DNA of 44,074 bases from an uncultured Lachnospiraceae bacterium (GTDB lineage: Bacteria; Bacillota; Clostridia; Lachnospirales; Lachnospiraceae). Positions 6,780 through 15,243 of the stretch are shown one piece after another; within the stretch, counting starts at the first letter, position 1; each line of letters begins with the position of its first letter. The position numbers were made by a program, and so were the translations under genes. The notes under the pieces were generated by a model. The model saw only the letters and a program-made list of their open reading frames with translations, was not told the DNA's origin and ran no database searches. The DNA lies in assembly GCA_945949045.1 (NCBI GenBank), contig CAMFDG010000016.1:1-44074 (forward strand), given 5' to 3'.

Positions 6780-8498
6780 ATGGCGCTAGGCAAGACGAAG
6801 AAGCGTCTCGGAGATATGCTGATCGAAGAGGGGCTGATTACAGGAGAACAGCTTGACAAGGCGCTGAAGGTATCGAAGGAGTCTGGCAAGCGCCTTGGAG
6901 AGACGTTGGTAGAGAGCGGGGCAGTCTCCGATGTAGATATCATGTCGACACTGTCCAAGCAGTTGGGGATTCAGGCAGTTTCCTTAATTGGAGTACAGAT
7001 TCCGGAGGAACTGCTGAAGCTTCTGAATGCGACGCTTCTGAGAAAGGACCGGATGGTTCCGGTCGGATTTTACAATGGAAATCCCGGTGTGGTAGAGCTG
7101 GCAATGGCGGATCCGATGGATCTGGCTGCTGTCGATGACTTTGCTATGGCGACGGGACTGCAGTCTGAACCGGTATTGGCGCTTCCTCGGGAGATCATGG
7201 TGACACTGGATCGTTACTATGGCAATAACGAGACGCTGGAGGCTGCGAATAAGTACGCCGCAGAACGTAAGAAGGCGGAGGAGGAGAAGCGGGAGGAAGA
7301 CGACAGTGCTCTTGAGGATTCTCCGATCGTTAAGCTGGTTCGCTCCATGATTGAGCAGGCGGCCAGACAGAGAGCTTCCGATATTCATGTAGAAGCCCTG
7401 GAGCGTATGGTACGTGTGAGATATCGTATTGATGGTTCTCTGTATGAGAGAGGAACCTATGATATCCATCTGCTTCCGGCAATCATTGCGAGACTTAAGA
7501 TCATCGGCGGCATGGATATTTCCGAGAAGAGAAAACCGCAGGACGGCCGAATTACCATGACGGTCGATCATACGGAATATGATATTCGAGCATCTATTCT
7601 TCCTACGGTGTACGGCGAGAAGTGCGTTATGCGACTTGCACAGAAGAAGATGCTTACCAGGGACAAGAGCGAACTTGGCTTTACTCCGGATGAGATGAAG
7701 AAGTTTGATATGATTCTTAAGAATCCTAACGGAATCATTCTTGTTACCGGGCCTACCGGTTCCGGTAAATCTACAACGCTATACACCGCGTTAAGCGAGC
7801 TGAATACAGAAGATGTGAATATTATCACGGTTGAAGATCCGGTCGAGGCGAATATTGACGGTATCAACCAGGTGCAGACCAATAACAAGGCGGATCTTAC
7901 TTTCGCATCCGCACTTCGTTCCATCCTGCGACAGGATCCGGACATTATCATGATCGGTGAGATCCGAGATACCGAGACGGCCAAAATTGCTGTACAGGCC
8001 TCCATCACCGGACATCTTGTGGTAAGTACCTTACATACGAACAGTTCGGCCAGTACCCTGACACGTTTGATGGATATGGGTATTGAGAGTTACCTGCTGG
8101 CAGACTCTATGGTAGGAGTTATCGCCCAGCGATTGGTGAGAAGACTTTGCAAACGTTGCAAGCAGCCGGTGGAGGCGACGAGAGAAGAAAAGAAGCTTCT
8201 CGGCGTATCCACGGAGGAACCGCTGACAATCTATAAGCCCTGCGGCTGTGAACATTGTGCACAGACCGGTTACAGAGGACGAATGGGCGTCTATGAGATT
8301 ATGACAATTACCCCTGCCATCCGCCGCGTGATCAGTAAGCACGGTACGGCAGAGGAGATTAAGGATGTGGCTATGGAAGAGGGGCTTCAGACTCTTCGTA
8401 TGGGCGCATCGAAGCTTGTTGTAGAAGGAATTACCTCCTTCTCGGAGATGATGAAGGTATCCTTTGACAATGATGTAATAGATGATGAGGAAAGCTGA
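6780..8498 (+). CDS. pilB: Type IV pilus extension ATPase with N-terminal MshEN-like c-di-GMP site
   Basis: PilB is the hexameric ATPase that powers pilin polymerisation at the membrane. The 572-residue product has a PilB/GspE C-terminal half: Walker A GPTGSGKST (324-332), Walker B DPDIIMIGE (386-394), the His box TGHLVVSTLHTN, and a zinc-binding set Cys457, Cys460, Cys490, Cys493. The N-terminus carries two 24-residue motifs, RLGDMLIEEG.. (9-32) and RLGETLVESG.. (38-61), separated by five residues. That is the architecture of the MshEN cyclic-di-GMP-binding domain; binding is inferred. It is the first gene of the operon and overlaps pilT. Confidence 0.95.
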   Translation: MALGKTKKRLGDMLIEEGLITGEQLDKALKVSKESGKRLGETLVESGAVSDVDIMSTLSKQLGIQAVSLIGVQIPEELLKLLNATLLRKDRMVPVGFYNGNPGVVELAMADPMDLAAVDDFAMATGLQSEPVLALPREIMVTLDRYYGNNETLEAANKYAAERKKAEEEKREEDDSALEDSPIVKLVRSMIEQAARQRASDIHVEALERMVRVRYRIDGSLYERGTYDIHLLPAIIARLKIIGGMDISEKRKPQDGRITMTVDHTEYDIRASILPTVYGEKCVMRLAQKKMLTRDKSELGFTPDEMKKFDMILKNPNGIILVTGPTGSGKSTTLYTALSELNTEDVNIITVEDPVEANIDGINQVQTNNKADLTFASALRSILRQDPDIIMIGEIRDTETAKIAVQASITGHLVVSTLHTNSSASTLTRLMDMGIESYLLADSMVGVIAQRLVRRLCKRCKQPVEATREEKKLLGVSTEEPLTIYKPCGCEHCAQTGYRGRMGVYEIMTITPAIRRVISKHGTAEEIKDVAMEEGLQTLRMGASKLVVEGITSFSEMMKVSFDNDVIDDEES

Positions 8499-9588
8499 GG
8501 AACGAGACGTGGAATTGCTGACAGGAGAATTAACTGCACAAAGTATTTTGCTTTATTCGGACGGGCAGCATGCCTCCGATATCCATCTGGCGCCGGGATG
8601 TCCGTTGATGATCCGGGTGGATGGAGGACTCCTTCCGGTATCGGATCACCCACTCACGCCGGAGGAGACAGAACGTATTACGAAATCGATGGTCAATGAG
8701 AAGCAGTGGGATGAATTGGAGAAGGTGGGGGAACTGGATTTCGCCTATTCCTTTCCCGGATTTACCCGAGTCCGTGTGAATGCCTTCCGGCAGCGTGGAA
8801 CCTATGCGCTGGCTATGCGAATCCTGGCTTTTGATATTCCGTCACCGCAGCAGCTGGGAATTCCCCGGTCGGTGGTGGATCTGACGAACCGTAAGAGAGG
8901 GCTGGTGCTGGTAACCGGTGCCACCGGTTCCGGAAAGTCTACGACACTTGCTTCACTGGTTCAGGAAATTTCCAACAAATATGCGAGACATATTATTACC
9001 CTGGAGGACCCGATTGAGTATTTGCACCATCATAACAAATCAATCGTGGATCAGCGGGAGGTTGGCAATGATACAGGCAGCTATGCAGCAGCCGTCCGTG
9101 CGGCCCTGCGAGAGGATCCGGACGTTATTCTGATCGGAGAGATGCGAGACTTGGAAACCATCTCCACAGCGATTACCGCTGCCGAGACCGGACATCTGGT
9201 ATTCTCCACCTTACATACCAACAGCGCGGCGGATGCTGTAGATCGTGTTATTGACGTCTTTCCACCGCATCAGCAGCCCCAGATCCGAATCCAGTTCGCC
9301 TCCGTTATCGAGGGCATCATCGCCCAGCAGCTTCTGCCGAGAATTGATGGCGGACGAGTGGCAGCCTTTGAAGTGATGCTCGGTACAGCAGCTGTTCGAA
9401 ATCTGGTCCGTGAAGGAAAGGCTTTCCAGATTCCTTCCATTATCCAGACCAGCAAGAAGGAAGGCATGCAGCTCATGGATGATCATCTGTACGAGCTGAC
9501 GCTGACGAACTTTATCTCGAAGGACGATGCAATCAAGTTTGCTCATGATCAGAATGCTATGGCTCACAAGACAGCCATGTTTGAATAA
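8482..9588 (+). CDS. pilT: Type IV pilus retraction ATPase
   Basis: PilT powers pilin depolymerisation, giving retraction and twitching motility. It has the N-terminal ASDIHL motif, Walker A GATGSGKST (146-154), Walker B DPDVILIGEMRD, the His box TGHLVFSTLHTN and the PilT-type segment AVRNLVREGKAFQIPS, which separates it from PilB. No zinc cysteines and no MshEN motif are present. The ATG at 8482 overlaps pilB by 17 bases but has a poor ribosome site. The in-frame GTG at 8509 has GAGG eight bases upstream and could be the true start, giving 359 residues. The presence of PilT implies retractile pili. Confidence 0.94.
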   Translation: MMRKAEERDVELLTGELTAQSILLYSDGQHASDIHLAPGCPLMIRVDGGLLPVSDHPLTPEETERITKSMVNEKQWDELEKVGELDFAYSFPGFTRVRVNAFRQRGTYALAMRILAFDIPSPQQLGIPRSVVDLTNRKRGLVLVTGATGSGKSTTLASLVQEISNKYARHIITLEDPIEYLHHHNKSIVDQREVGNDTGSYAAAVRAALREDPDVILIGEMRDLETISTAITAAETGHLVFSTLHTNSAADAVDRVIDVFPPHQQPQIRIQFASVIEGIIAQQLLPRIDGGRVAAFEVMLGTAAVRNLVREGKAFQIPSIIQTSKKEGMQLMDDHLYELTLTNFISKDDAIKFAHDQNAMAHKTAMFE

Positions 9589-9597
9589 GGAGAGAAA

Positions 9598-10812
9598 ATG
9601 CCTGATTTTAATTACAGAGCCATAGACAAGTATGGCAAGGAGAAAAAAGGAAATATTACGGCGGATACCGAGGATGCCGTATATGCGAAGCTTCGTGCGG
9701 ACAGCATGACGCCACTGGAGGTAAAGAAGGCGAATATCTTTACCAGGGATGTAAATATCAGTATCGGTGGAAGTGTAAAGCCGAGAGACTTGAGTGTTTT
9801 CTGTCGGCAGTTTATCAGTATGATCAACGCCGGTGTCACAATCATCGATGCCTTGGGTATGCTGGAGGAACAGACGGAGAATAAGAAGATGGCCAAGGCC
9901 ATCAGCGGAGCCAAGACGGAGATTGGAAAGGGCGAGACCTTATCCAATGCCTTGGCGAAGTTCCCGGATGTGTTCCCGGACATCATGGTGAAGATGGTGG
10001 CCGCAGGTGAGGCCTCCGGTAAGTTGGAAGTAGCCTTCGATCGAATGAGTACCCACTTCGAGAAGAGTGCGAAGCTGAAGGCAATCATGAAGAAATCAGC
10101 CATGTATCCGATTATGTTGGCACTCGTTGCATTAGGAGTTATTGTATTGATGTTGACTTTCGTTATCCCGAAATATACGGAGATGTTTGAGAGTATCGAT
10201 ACCGAGCTTCCGGCTCTCACCAAGATGATGGTGGCTGCCAGCAACTTTGTAATACATAAATGGCCGATTATCTTAATTATTGTGGTTGCGATTGTTGCAG
10301 GAGTCAAGGCCTTTAAGAAGACGGAACGGGGACAGGTACTTTTTGCAACGATTGCGAGAAAAATGCCGATTTTTGGTAATCTTACCATTAAGTCCGCGGC
10401 ATCCAATTTCTCAAGAACCTTAAGTACTTTGATTTATTCCGGACTTCCGCTCATCGAGGCTCTTGGAATTACTGCCGGTACCATGAGTAATTACCTGTAT
10501 AAGAAGAAATTGGAACAGGCAAAGGAAGAGGTTGTACGAGGCGTTCCACTTTCGGAGCCACTTTTGGAGGATGATATGTTCCCGTCGATGGTTGGACATA
10601 TGACGAAGATCGGTGAGGAAACCGGTGAGATGGAGGATATGCTTACCAAGCTTGCCGACTACTATGACGAGGAAGTGGAGATGGCTACCCAGACGGTTCT
10701 GGCTGCTTTGGAGCCGATGATTATCCTGGTTTTGGCCGGCGTTGTCTGCTTACTGATCGGTTCTGTTATGGCTCCGATGCTTGCAATGTATAATAATTTG
10801 GATAATCTGTAA
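9598..10812 (+). CDS. pilC: Type IV pilus inner-membrane platform protein
   Basis: PilC is the membrane platform on which PilB and PilT act. The 404-residue product is standard length, with two GspF domains: residues about 65-190 (LSVFCRQFISMINAGVTIID) and about 265-395 (FSRTLSTLIYSGLPLIEAL). Each is followed by hydrophobic segments, three in all. Both halves contain the conserved VAAGEASGKL / TKIGEETGEM-type signature. The start follows AAGGAGAG nine bases after pilT, so expression is coupled. Confidence 0.96.
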   Translation: MPDFNYRAIDKYGKEKKGNITADTEDAVYAKLRADSMTPLEVKKANIFTRDVNISIGGSVKPRDLSVFCRQFISMINAGVTIIDALGMLEEQTENKKMAKAISGAKTEIGKGETLSNALAKFPDVFPDIMVKMVAAGEASGKLEVAFDRMSTHFEKSAKLKAIMKKSAMYPIMLALVALGVIVLMLTFVIPKYTEMFESIDTELPALTKMMVAASNFVIHKWPIILIIVVAIVAGVKAFKKTERGQVLFATIARKMPIFGNLTIKSAASNFSRTLSTLIYSGLPLIEALGITAGTMSNYLYKKKLEQAKEEVVRGVPLSEPLLEDDMFPSMVGHMTKIGEETGEMEDMLTKLADYYDEEVEMATQTVLAALEPMIILVLAGVVCLLIGSVMAPMLAMYNNLDNL

Positions 10813-10846
10813 TCAGCTATATCCCCAAGCAGAAAGGGAGGATCTG

Positions 10847-11335
10847 ATGAAGAGAAAAAAATTCAGAAAGAATAATCGAGGGTTTTCCCTTGTGGAGTTG
10901 ATTGTTGTGGTTGCCATTATGGCTGTACTTGTGGTGATTCTGGCTCCGGCTATGCTTCGGTATGTGGAGAAAACGAGATTGCAGAAGGACGAGTCGGCAC
11001 TCTCAGAGGTTGCAAATGCTGCAGAACTTGCTTTGGGGGAAGAAGCGATTATGTCGGCAATTGATGGAACACCGGATATCCTGTTGACGATCACGGAGAC
11101 CGATATTACAGATGATGCGGCATATGTTTCGGGTACATCCGGAAGTCCGGTATCTGACGAAGTAAAGAAGACGGTTGGGAATGGAATAACATTTGTATCG
11201 AAAACCTATCATTCCAGCCCGGCAACTGCTTATGTGAAACTGACCTATGATTCTGGAAAGGGCGCTTATGTTTTCGCCAGAACAACTGCCGGAAAGCCTT
11301 TTGCAACGGCATCCGGCAATCTGAATACCCATTAG
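10847..11335 (+). CDS. Type IV prepilin 1 (major-type pilin)
   Basis: A 162-residue prepilin. The basic leader MKRKKFRKNNRG is cut before Phe, giving mature FSLVELIVVVAIMAVLVV, the class III N-methylation segment with Glu5. The helix continues LAPAMLRYVEKTRLQKD. The C-terminal head is about 100 residues and has no cysteine pair. The start is set by GGGAGG about seven bases before ATG 10847; the frame extends upstream into pilC but without a better start. It is closely related at the N-terminus to the next gene. The identical peptide is encoded with different synonymous codons, so the pair is not a recent duplication. Confidence 0.94.
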   Translation: MKRKKFRKNNRGFSLVELIVVVAIMAVLVVILAPAMLRYVEKTRLQKDESALSEVANAAELALGEEAIMSAIDGTPDILLTITETDITDDAAYVSGTSGSPVSDEVKKTVGNGITFVSKTYHSSPATAYVKLTYDSGKGAYVFARTTAGKPFATASGNLNTH

Positions 11336-11411
11336 AATTAAAGCTCCAGTCTGTAGGGGGGTGGAGCCTTAAGATAAAATAATCATCTTAAAGGTAAAGG
11401 AGAAAAAGAAT

Positions 11412-11843
11412 ATGAAAAATGAAAACATGAAGAAAAACAACAAAGGTTTCTCTCTCGTAGAGTTAATCGTAGTAATTGCTATCATGGCAGTACTCATGGT
11501 AGTACTTGCACCAGCTATGTTACGCTATGTAGAGAAAACAAGGGTTCAGAAAGACGATTCTGCTGTATCAGAAGTGACACATGCAGTAGAACTTGCATTG
11601 GCGCAGGAAGATATTTACACAGAGGCAGGTGGTAATACTGTTACTCTTACGGTAAATGATAGTTCTAATTCTGGTACCATTGCTGCTACTACTTCTAATC
11701 CAAAGTTACTTCAGGATGTTAAAAATACAGTAGGTGACACGATCGTACCAGTTTCTAAAGCTCGTAAAAATAAAACATATACAGTGACAGCGACATATTC
11801 TGATACGAGACAGGCATATACAGTTACTGGTTCATGGAATTAA
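11412..11843 (+). CDS. Type IV prepilin 2 (probable major pilin)
   Basis: A 143-residue prepilin with leader MKNENMKKNNKG and mature FSLVELIVVIAIMAVLMVVL, Glu5 present. The 30-odd helix residues nearly match pilin 1, but the head is shorter and rich in Thr, Ser and Asn. Codon use is unlike its neighbours, favouring A/T-ending codons (GTA, ACT, TCT, AAA), which suits a very abundant protein. A clear AAAGGAG site lies nine bases upstream, and an 11-base-pair stem-loop follows directly. These three features together suggest it is the major shaft pilin; that is inference. Confidence 0.94.
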   Translation: MKNENMKKNNKGFSLVELIVVIAIMAVLMVVLAPAMLRYVEKTRVQKDDSAVSEVTHAVELALAQEDIYTEAGGNTVTLTVNDSSNSGTIAATTSNPKLLQDVKNTVGDTIVPVSKARKNKTYTVTATYSDTRQAYTVTGSWN

Positions 11844-11858
11844 TACCTTGATTTTTAA

Positions 11859-11883
11859 CCGCAGCAAGCTTTGCTTGCTGCGG
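11859..11883 (+). promoter_or_regulatory. Strong intercistronic stem-loop after pilin 2
   Basis: CCGCAGCAAGC (11859-11869) pairs perfectly with GCTTGCTGCGG (11873-11883) around a 3-base loop. No T-run follows, so it is not a simple terminator. A stem here could protect the 3' end of a processed, abundant pilin message and lower expression of the genes beyond. Confidence 0.65.
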
Positions 11884-11950
11884 CCCTACAAAGAATGACA
11901 CATAATTTCTTGCATTCCCTACAAATGCAATGGAAAGGACACCAAAGCGA

Positions 11951-12712
11951 ATGAATTTTGAACTGATTCCCATTTACATCATAGTGTTACTCTACGGTCT
12001 GGTGGTCGGCAGCTTTTTGAACGTATGCATTTACCGCATTCCGAAGCATGAGACCATCGTGACCGAACGCTCTCACTGCATGAGCTGCGGATATCAGTTA
12101 CAATGGTTCGATATGATCCCGGTGGCGAGCTGGCTGGCGCTGCGGGGGAGGTGTCGCAAATGCAAAGCCAGAATTTCCGCACAGTATCCGATTGTTGAGG
12201 CTGTCAACGGAATCTTGTATGTCGTTGTCTTTATGGCGAACGACGTGAATTTGACAAGTGTAGTCTATTGCTTCCTTGTCTCAGCGCTCATAGTATTGAG
12301 TGTGATTGATTTTCGAACCTATGAGATTCCATTTGGAATCAACATTTTTATACTGATGCTGGGACTGATTCATATTGTACTCGATTATCACAATTGGGTA
12401 GAATATGTAATTGGTCTCTTTGCAATAAGTATCCCTCTGGAACTGATCCTTCTGATCAGCAAGGGACGGGCCATAGGCGGTGGCGATGTCAAACTGATGG
12501 CTGCTGCCGGACTGCTTCTGGGCTGGAAGAAGATTATTCTGGCACTGGTGCTGGGATGTATCATAGGTTCTGTGATTCATATCATCCGCATGAAGGTATC
12601 CCATGCTGAGCATGTGCTGGCCATGGGACCTTATCTTGCGATGGGGATTTTCCTGGCTGCCCTCTGGGGCGAACCGTGGATTTCCATGTATTTACAATTA
12701 TTTCTGGGGTAA
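11951..12712 (+). CDS. pilD: Prepilin peptidase / N-methyltransferase
   Basis: PilD cleaves prepilin leaders after Gly and methylates the new N-terminus, in the cytoplasmic membrane. The 253-residue product is full length. It has the GSFLNVCIYRIP opening, two zinc pairs (Cys43/Cys46 and Cys68/Cys71) that mark the methylase domain, and both aspartyl protease residues, Asp120 in VIDFRTYEIP and Asp179 in GGGDVKL. Six or more hydrophobic segments are seen. ATG 11951 is preferred because an AAGGA site lies about twelve bases upstream; the ATG at 11930 has none. Its six pilin substrates are encoded around it. Confidence 0.95.
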   Translation: MNFELIPIYIIVLLYGLVVGSFLNVCIYRIPKHETIVTERSHCMSCGYQLQWFDMIPVASWLALRGRCRKCKARISAQYPIVEAVNGILYVVVFMANDVNLTSVVYCFLVSALIVLSVIDFRTYEIPFGINIFILMLGLIHIVLDYHNWVEYVIGLFAISIPLELILLISKGRAIGGGDVKLMAAAGLLLGWKKIILALVLGCIIGSVIHIIRMKVSHAEHVLAMGPYLAMGIFLAALWGEPWISMYLQLFLG

Positions 12713-12742
12713 CCGTTGTGAGAATGTATATCTTCTTATGGG

Positions 12743-12757
12743 CGCGGGCCCCCCGCG
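12743..12757 (+). promoter_or_regulatory. Compact GC hairpin between pilD and pilMN
   Basis: CGCGGG (12743-12748) pairs with CCCGCG (12752-12757) around a 3-base loop, in the 92-base gap before pilMN. There is no T-run. The surrounding gap is AT-rich, so the GC island stands out. Role unknown; a second processing or attenuation point in the operon is possible. Confidence 0.4.
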
Positions 12758-12804
12758 GTTGTAGGAAGGCATAAATTACAATAAATAAAACAGGGAGAAG
12801 AAAT

Positions 12805-14427
12805 ATGGCTGGAAAAGTAGTAAGTTTTAAAATCGGTGACAGCGTCACCCATGTGGCGGAGGTAGACTACGAGGCAAAGGCCCCGAAAGTCTATCATGCG
12901 TTTACCTTTGAAACCCCACAGGGAATTCTGGATGAGAACGGAGTTCATGTGACGGAGGAATTTCTGAATATGGTGAAGCAGGGCATGAGCGAGAGCGGTA
13001 TTCAGAATAACCGTGTGGTATTCACCATGACCTCAGGTCGTGTGGCAAACCGTGAGGTTACCATCCCTCTGGTGAAGGAGACCAAGATCAAGTCCCTTCT
13101 GATGGCAAACTCCAAGGACTATTTCCCGGTAGACCTGTCCCAGTATCAGATGGTTTACCGTGTGATTGATACAGACAAGGCAGCAAAGCAGATGAACCTT
13201 TCGGTTTACGCGGTGCCGAACAATCTGATCGATTCCTACCAGACTCTGGCGAAGGCTTTGAATATGCAGCTGGTTGCCATTGATTACTATGGTAACAGTA
13301 TTTATCAGGCCATGACCCACAGTATGTCACCGGATCTGGCAGCAACCATCTGTATCGATGACAACACTTCCATGATTACCGTCATCAAGAATAACAAGGT
13401 GGTCCTTCAGCGAAACATCGGCTATGGTATCGACGATGCAGTGATTGCCATGATGGAGAGTACTCTGGTGAAACCGGGATCCACCTATTTACAGGCACTG
13501 ACTCAGATGCAGATGAACCTCTGCTTTAATGAGCAGCTTCGCCCCAAGTCGGCGGACACGGAGGGAGCACCGGTGACAGCGAAGGATAAGATCACCACTT
13601 CCCTTACGATGCTGATCAACAATATTTCCCGTGTGCTGGATTACTTTGCTTCCCGCAATTCGGATATTGAGATCGATCATATTTCTCTGGTTGGTCTCGG
13701 TGCGGATTGTCAGGGATTGGACAAGCTGCTGACCAATGAGCTGGGTGTAGAAGTGGCAACCATGATGCGATTCGGCTCTGCCGATGTCACCAGATCTCTT
13801 TCCGCACAGCGTTTCCATTTAGGAGAGTACTTCACTTGTATCGGTGCAGCTGTAAATCCTCTGAATTTCACCCTGGCAGAGAAGGAGAAGAAGACCAAGA
13901 CGGAGTCCTTCATGGTTCCGGTGATTGTCTGTGCCGGCTGTGCAGTGATCGGACTTGCCATTATCATTGTGGGTGTGATGTCGAATCTTCTGCTTTCGGC
14001 CAGCAATAAGCAGCTGCAGACCACCATTGACCAGAAGAAGCCGGTGGTGGAGACCTATAATACCTATGTGACCCAGAAGGTCATTCATGATGGTGTAAAG
14101 ACTATTGAAAGCAGCTCAAATGTACCAAATGATGCCTTCCTTGATTTCCTGGCTGAGATGGAGAAGAGCGTCCCTTCAGATATGGTGGTAAATAACTTGA
14201 GTGTTGGAGAGAGCACGATCACAATGTCATTGTCCTGCGCAACAAAGGAGTCGGCGGCAGAGACTCTGATGCAGATGCGCCAGTTCAATACGATTTATAA
14301 TGTGGTGTGCAATGGTATTACGGAAGAACAGGATGATGCAGGTGCTGCAAGGGTTTCCTTCGACGTAATCGTTACATATAAGCCGGCGGAGACAGAAGAA
14401 GCTGAAGAGACACAGACACAGGAGTAG
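12805..14427 (+). CDS. Fused PilM-PilN pilus assembly protein
   Basis: The 540-residue product joins two proteins that are usually separate. Residues 1 to about 350 look like PilM, an actin-like cytoplasmic ATPase (VVSFKIGDSVTHVAEVD, EVTIPLVKETKIKSLL, AIDYYGNSIYQA, ISLVGLGADCQGLDKLL). NPLNF (351-355) resembles the N-terminal NLLP-type peptide by which PilN docks on PilM. A membrane helix at about 370-393 and an extracytoplasmic PilN-like domain to 530 follow. Fusion makes the PilM:PilN 1:1 contact permanent. The Glu/Thr-rich tail is low complexity. It links the motor to PilO and the pilins. Confidence 0.87.
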   Translation: MAGKVVSFKIGDSVTHVAEVDYEAKAPKVYHAFTFETPQGILDENGVHVTEEFLNMVKQGMSESGIQNNRVVFTMTSGRVANREVTIPLVKETKIKSLLMANSKDYFPVDLSQYQMVYRVIDTDKAAKQMNLSVYAVPNNLIDSYQTLAKALNMQLVAIDYYGNSIYQAMTHSMSPDLAATICIDDNTSMITVIKNNKVVLQRNIGYGIDDAVIAMMESTLVKPGSTYLQALTQMQMNLCFNEQLRPKSADTEGAPVTAKDKITTSLTMLINNISRVLDYFASRNSDIEIDHISLVGLGADCQGLDKLLTNELGVEVATMMRFGSADVTRSLSAQRFHLGEYFTCIGAAVNPLNFTLAEKEKKTKTESFMVPVIVCAGCAVIGLAIIIVGVMSNLLLSASNKQLQTTIDQKKPVVETYNTYVTQKVIHDGVKTIESSSNVPNDAFLDFLAEMEKSVPSDMVVNNLSVGESTITMSLSCATKESAAETLMQMRQFNTIYNVVCNGITEEQDDAGAARVSFDVIVTYKPAETEEAEETQTQE

Positions 14428-14440
14428 GAGGCGAGAAGCG

Positions 14441-15229
14441 ATGAAATTACAACCAAAGTATATTAAAGGAATTTTATATGGAGTCGGTGTGCTGATCCTT
14501 TTGATTGTGATCGCATTGATTAAGCCTTCCATGGATGAAAAGCACGATCAGCTGCAGGCTGCTCATGATGAACTGGCTGCCTCGGTAGCCCAGTTAGAGG
14601 AACTGGAGGCAAACGCACCAACCTATGAGGCCAAGACAAAGGAATACCAGGAGGAGGACAATACCATCCTTGCAGAGTTCCCGGCTGAGGTGAGAGCAGA
14701 GGATGTCATCCTCTACGCAAAGGAGATTGAGAATACATCAGAAATGAAGATTTCCAGCGTGGGAGTGACCACGTCGAACCTTCTTTATGCAATGAATGCA
14801 GCACCGGCAGAGGCGGCAGCACCGGCAGAGGAAGAGACGGCAGAGGATGGAACCGCAGAAACCGGAGAGGCAGCTCCCGCAGATGCTGCGGCAGCACCGG
14901 CAGCCAATTCGCTTGGCATGATAGACGAGTCCATGGTTGTGAAACCGGATTACAATCTGTATCAGATGCCGGTCAGCTATGATGTCAAGTCCAGCTACAG
15001 AGATCTGAAAACGGTGATTTCTGATATCCTTGAGGATGCAGACAAGCAGAATGTCAGTGGCTTAACTCTTAACTTTGATCAGGAGACAGGAAATCTGGTG
15101 GGCAGTCTGAACGTGAATCGCTATTATGTGACCGGAACCGAGAAAGAATATGAGAATCCGGATGCCGGTAATATTAAGAAGGGAACCAATAACATTTTCG
15201 GAACCATTGAGAGTCCGGCAGCAGAATAA
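14441..15229 (+). CDS. PilO-like pilus alignment protein
   Basis: A 262-residue protein with one N-terminal membrane helix (about 10-28), a coiled coil (about 32-75) and a C-terminal extracytoplasmic domain. This is the PilO/GspM bitopic layout, and it lies directly after PilN as pilO does elsewhere. Sequence similarity to PilO is weak by eye, so the name rests mainly on topology and position. Residues 123-160 form an Ala/Glu/Pro-rich linker, an unusual insertion that may span cell wall or membrane-proximal space. It should pair with the PilN half of the preceding protein. Confidence 0.78.
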   Translation: MKLQPKYIKGILYGVGVLILLIVIALIKPSMDEKHDQLQAAHDELAASVAQLEELEANAPTYEAKTKEYQEEDNTILAEFPAEVRAEDVILYAKEIENTSEMKISSVGVTTSNLLYAMNAAPAEAAAPAEEETAEDGTAETGEAAPADAAAAPAANSLGMIDESMVVKPDYNLYQMPVSYDVKSSYRDLKTVISDILEDADKQNVSGLTLNFDQETGNLVGSLNVNRYYVTGTEKEYENPDAGNIKKGTNNIFGTIESPAAE

Positions 15230-15243
15230 AAAGGGTGATGAGT

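Noticed and set aside
9612-10406. A minus-strand gene of 264 codons inside pilC
   Set aside because: It is antisense to a well-supported pilC and has no start signal.
11336-11411. A separate promoter for pilin 2
   Set aside because: A small GCTCCA/TGGAGC hairpin is present but no convincing -35/-10 pair was found.
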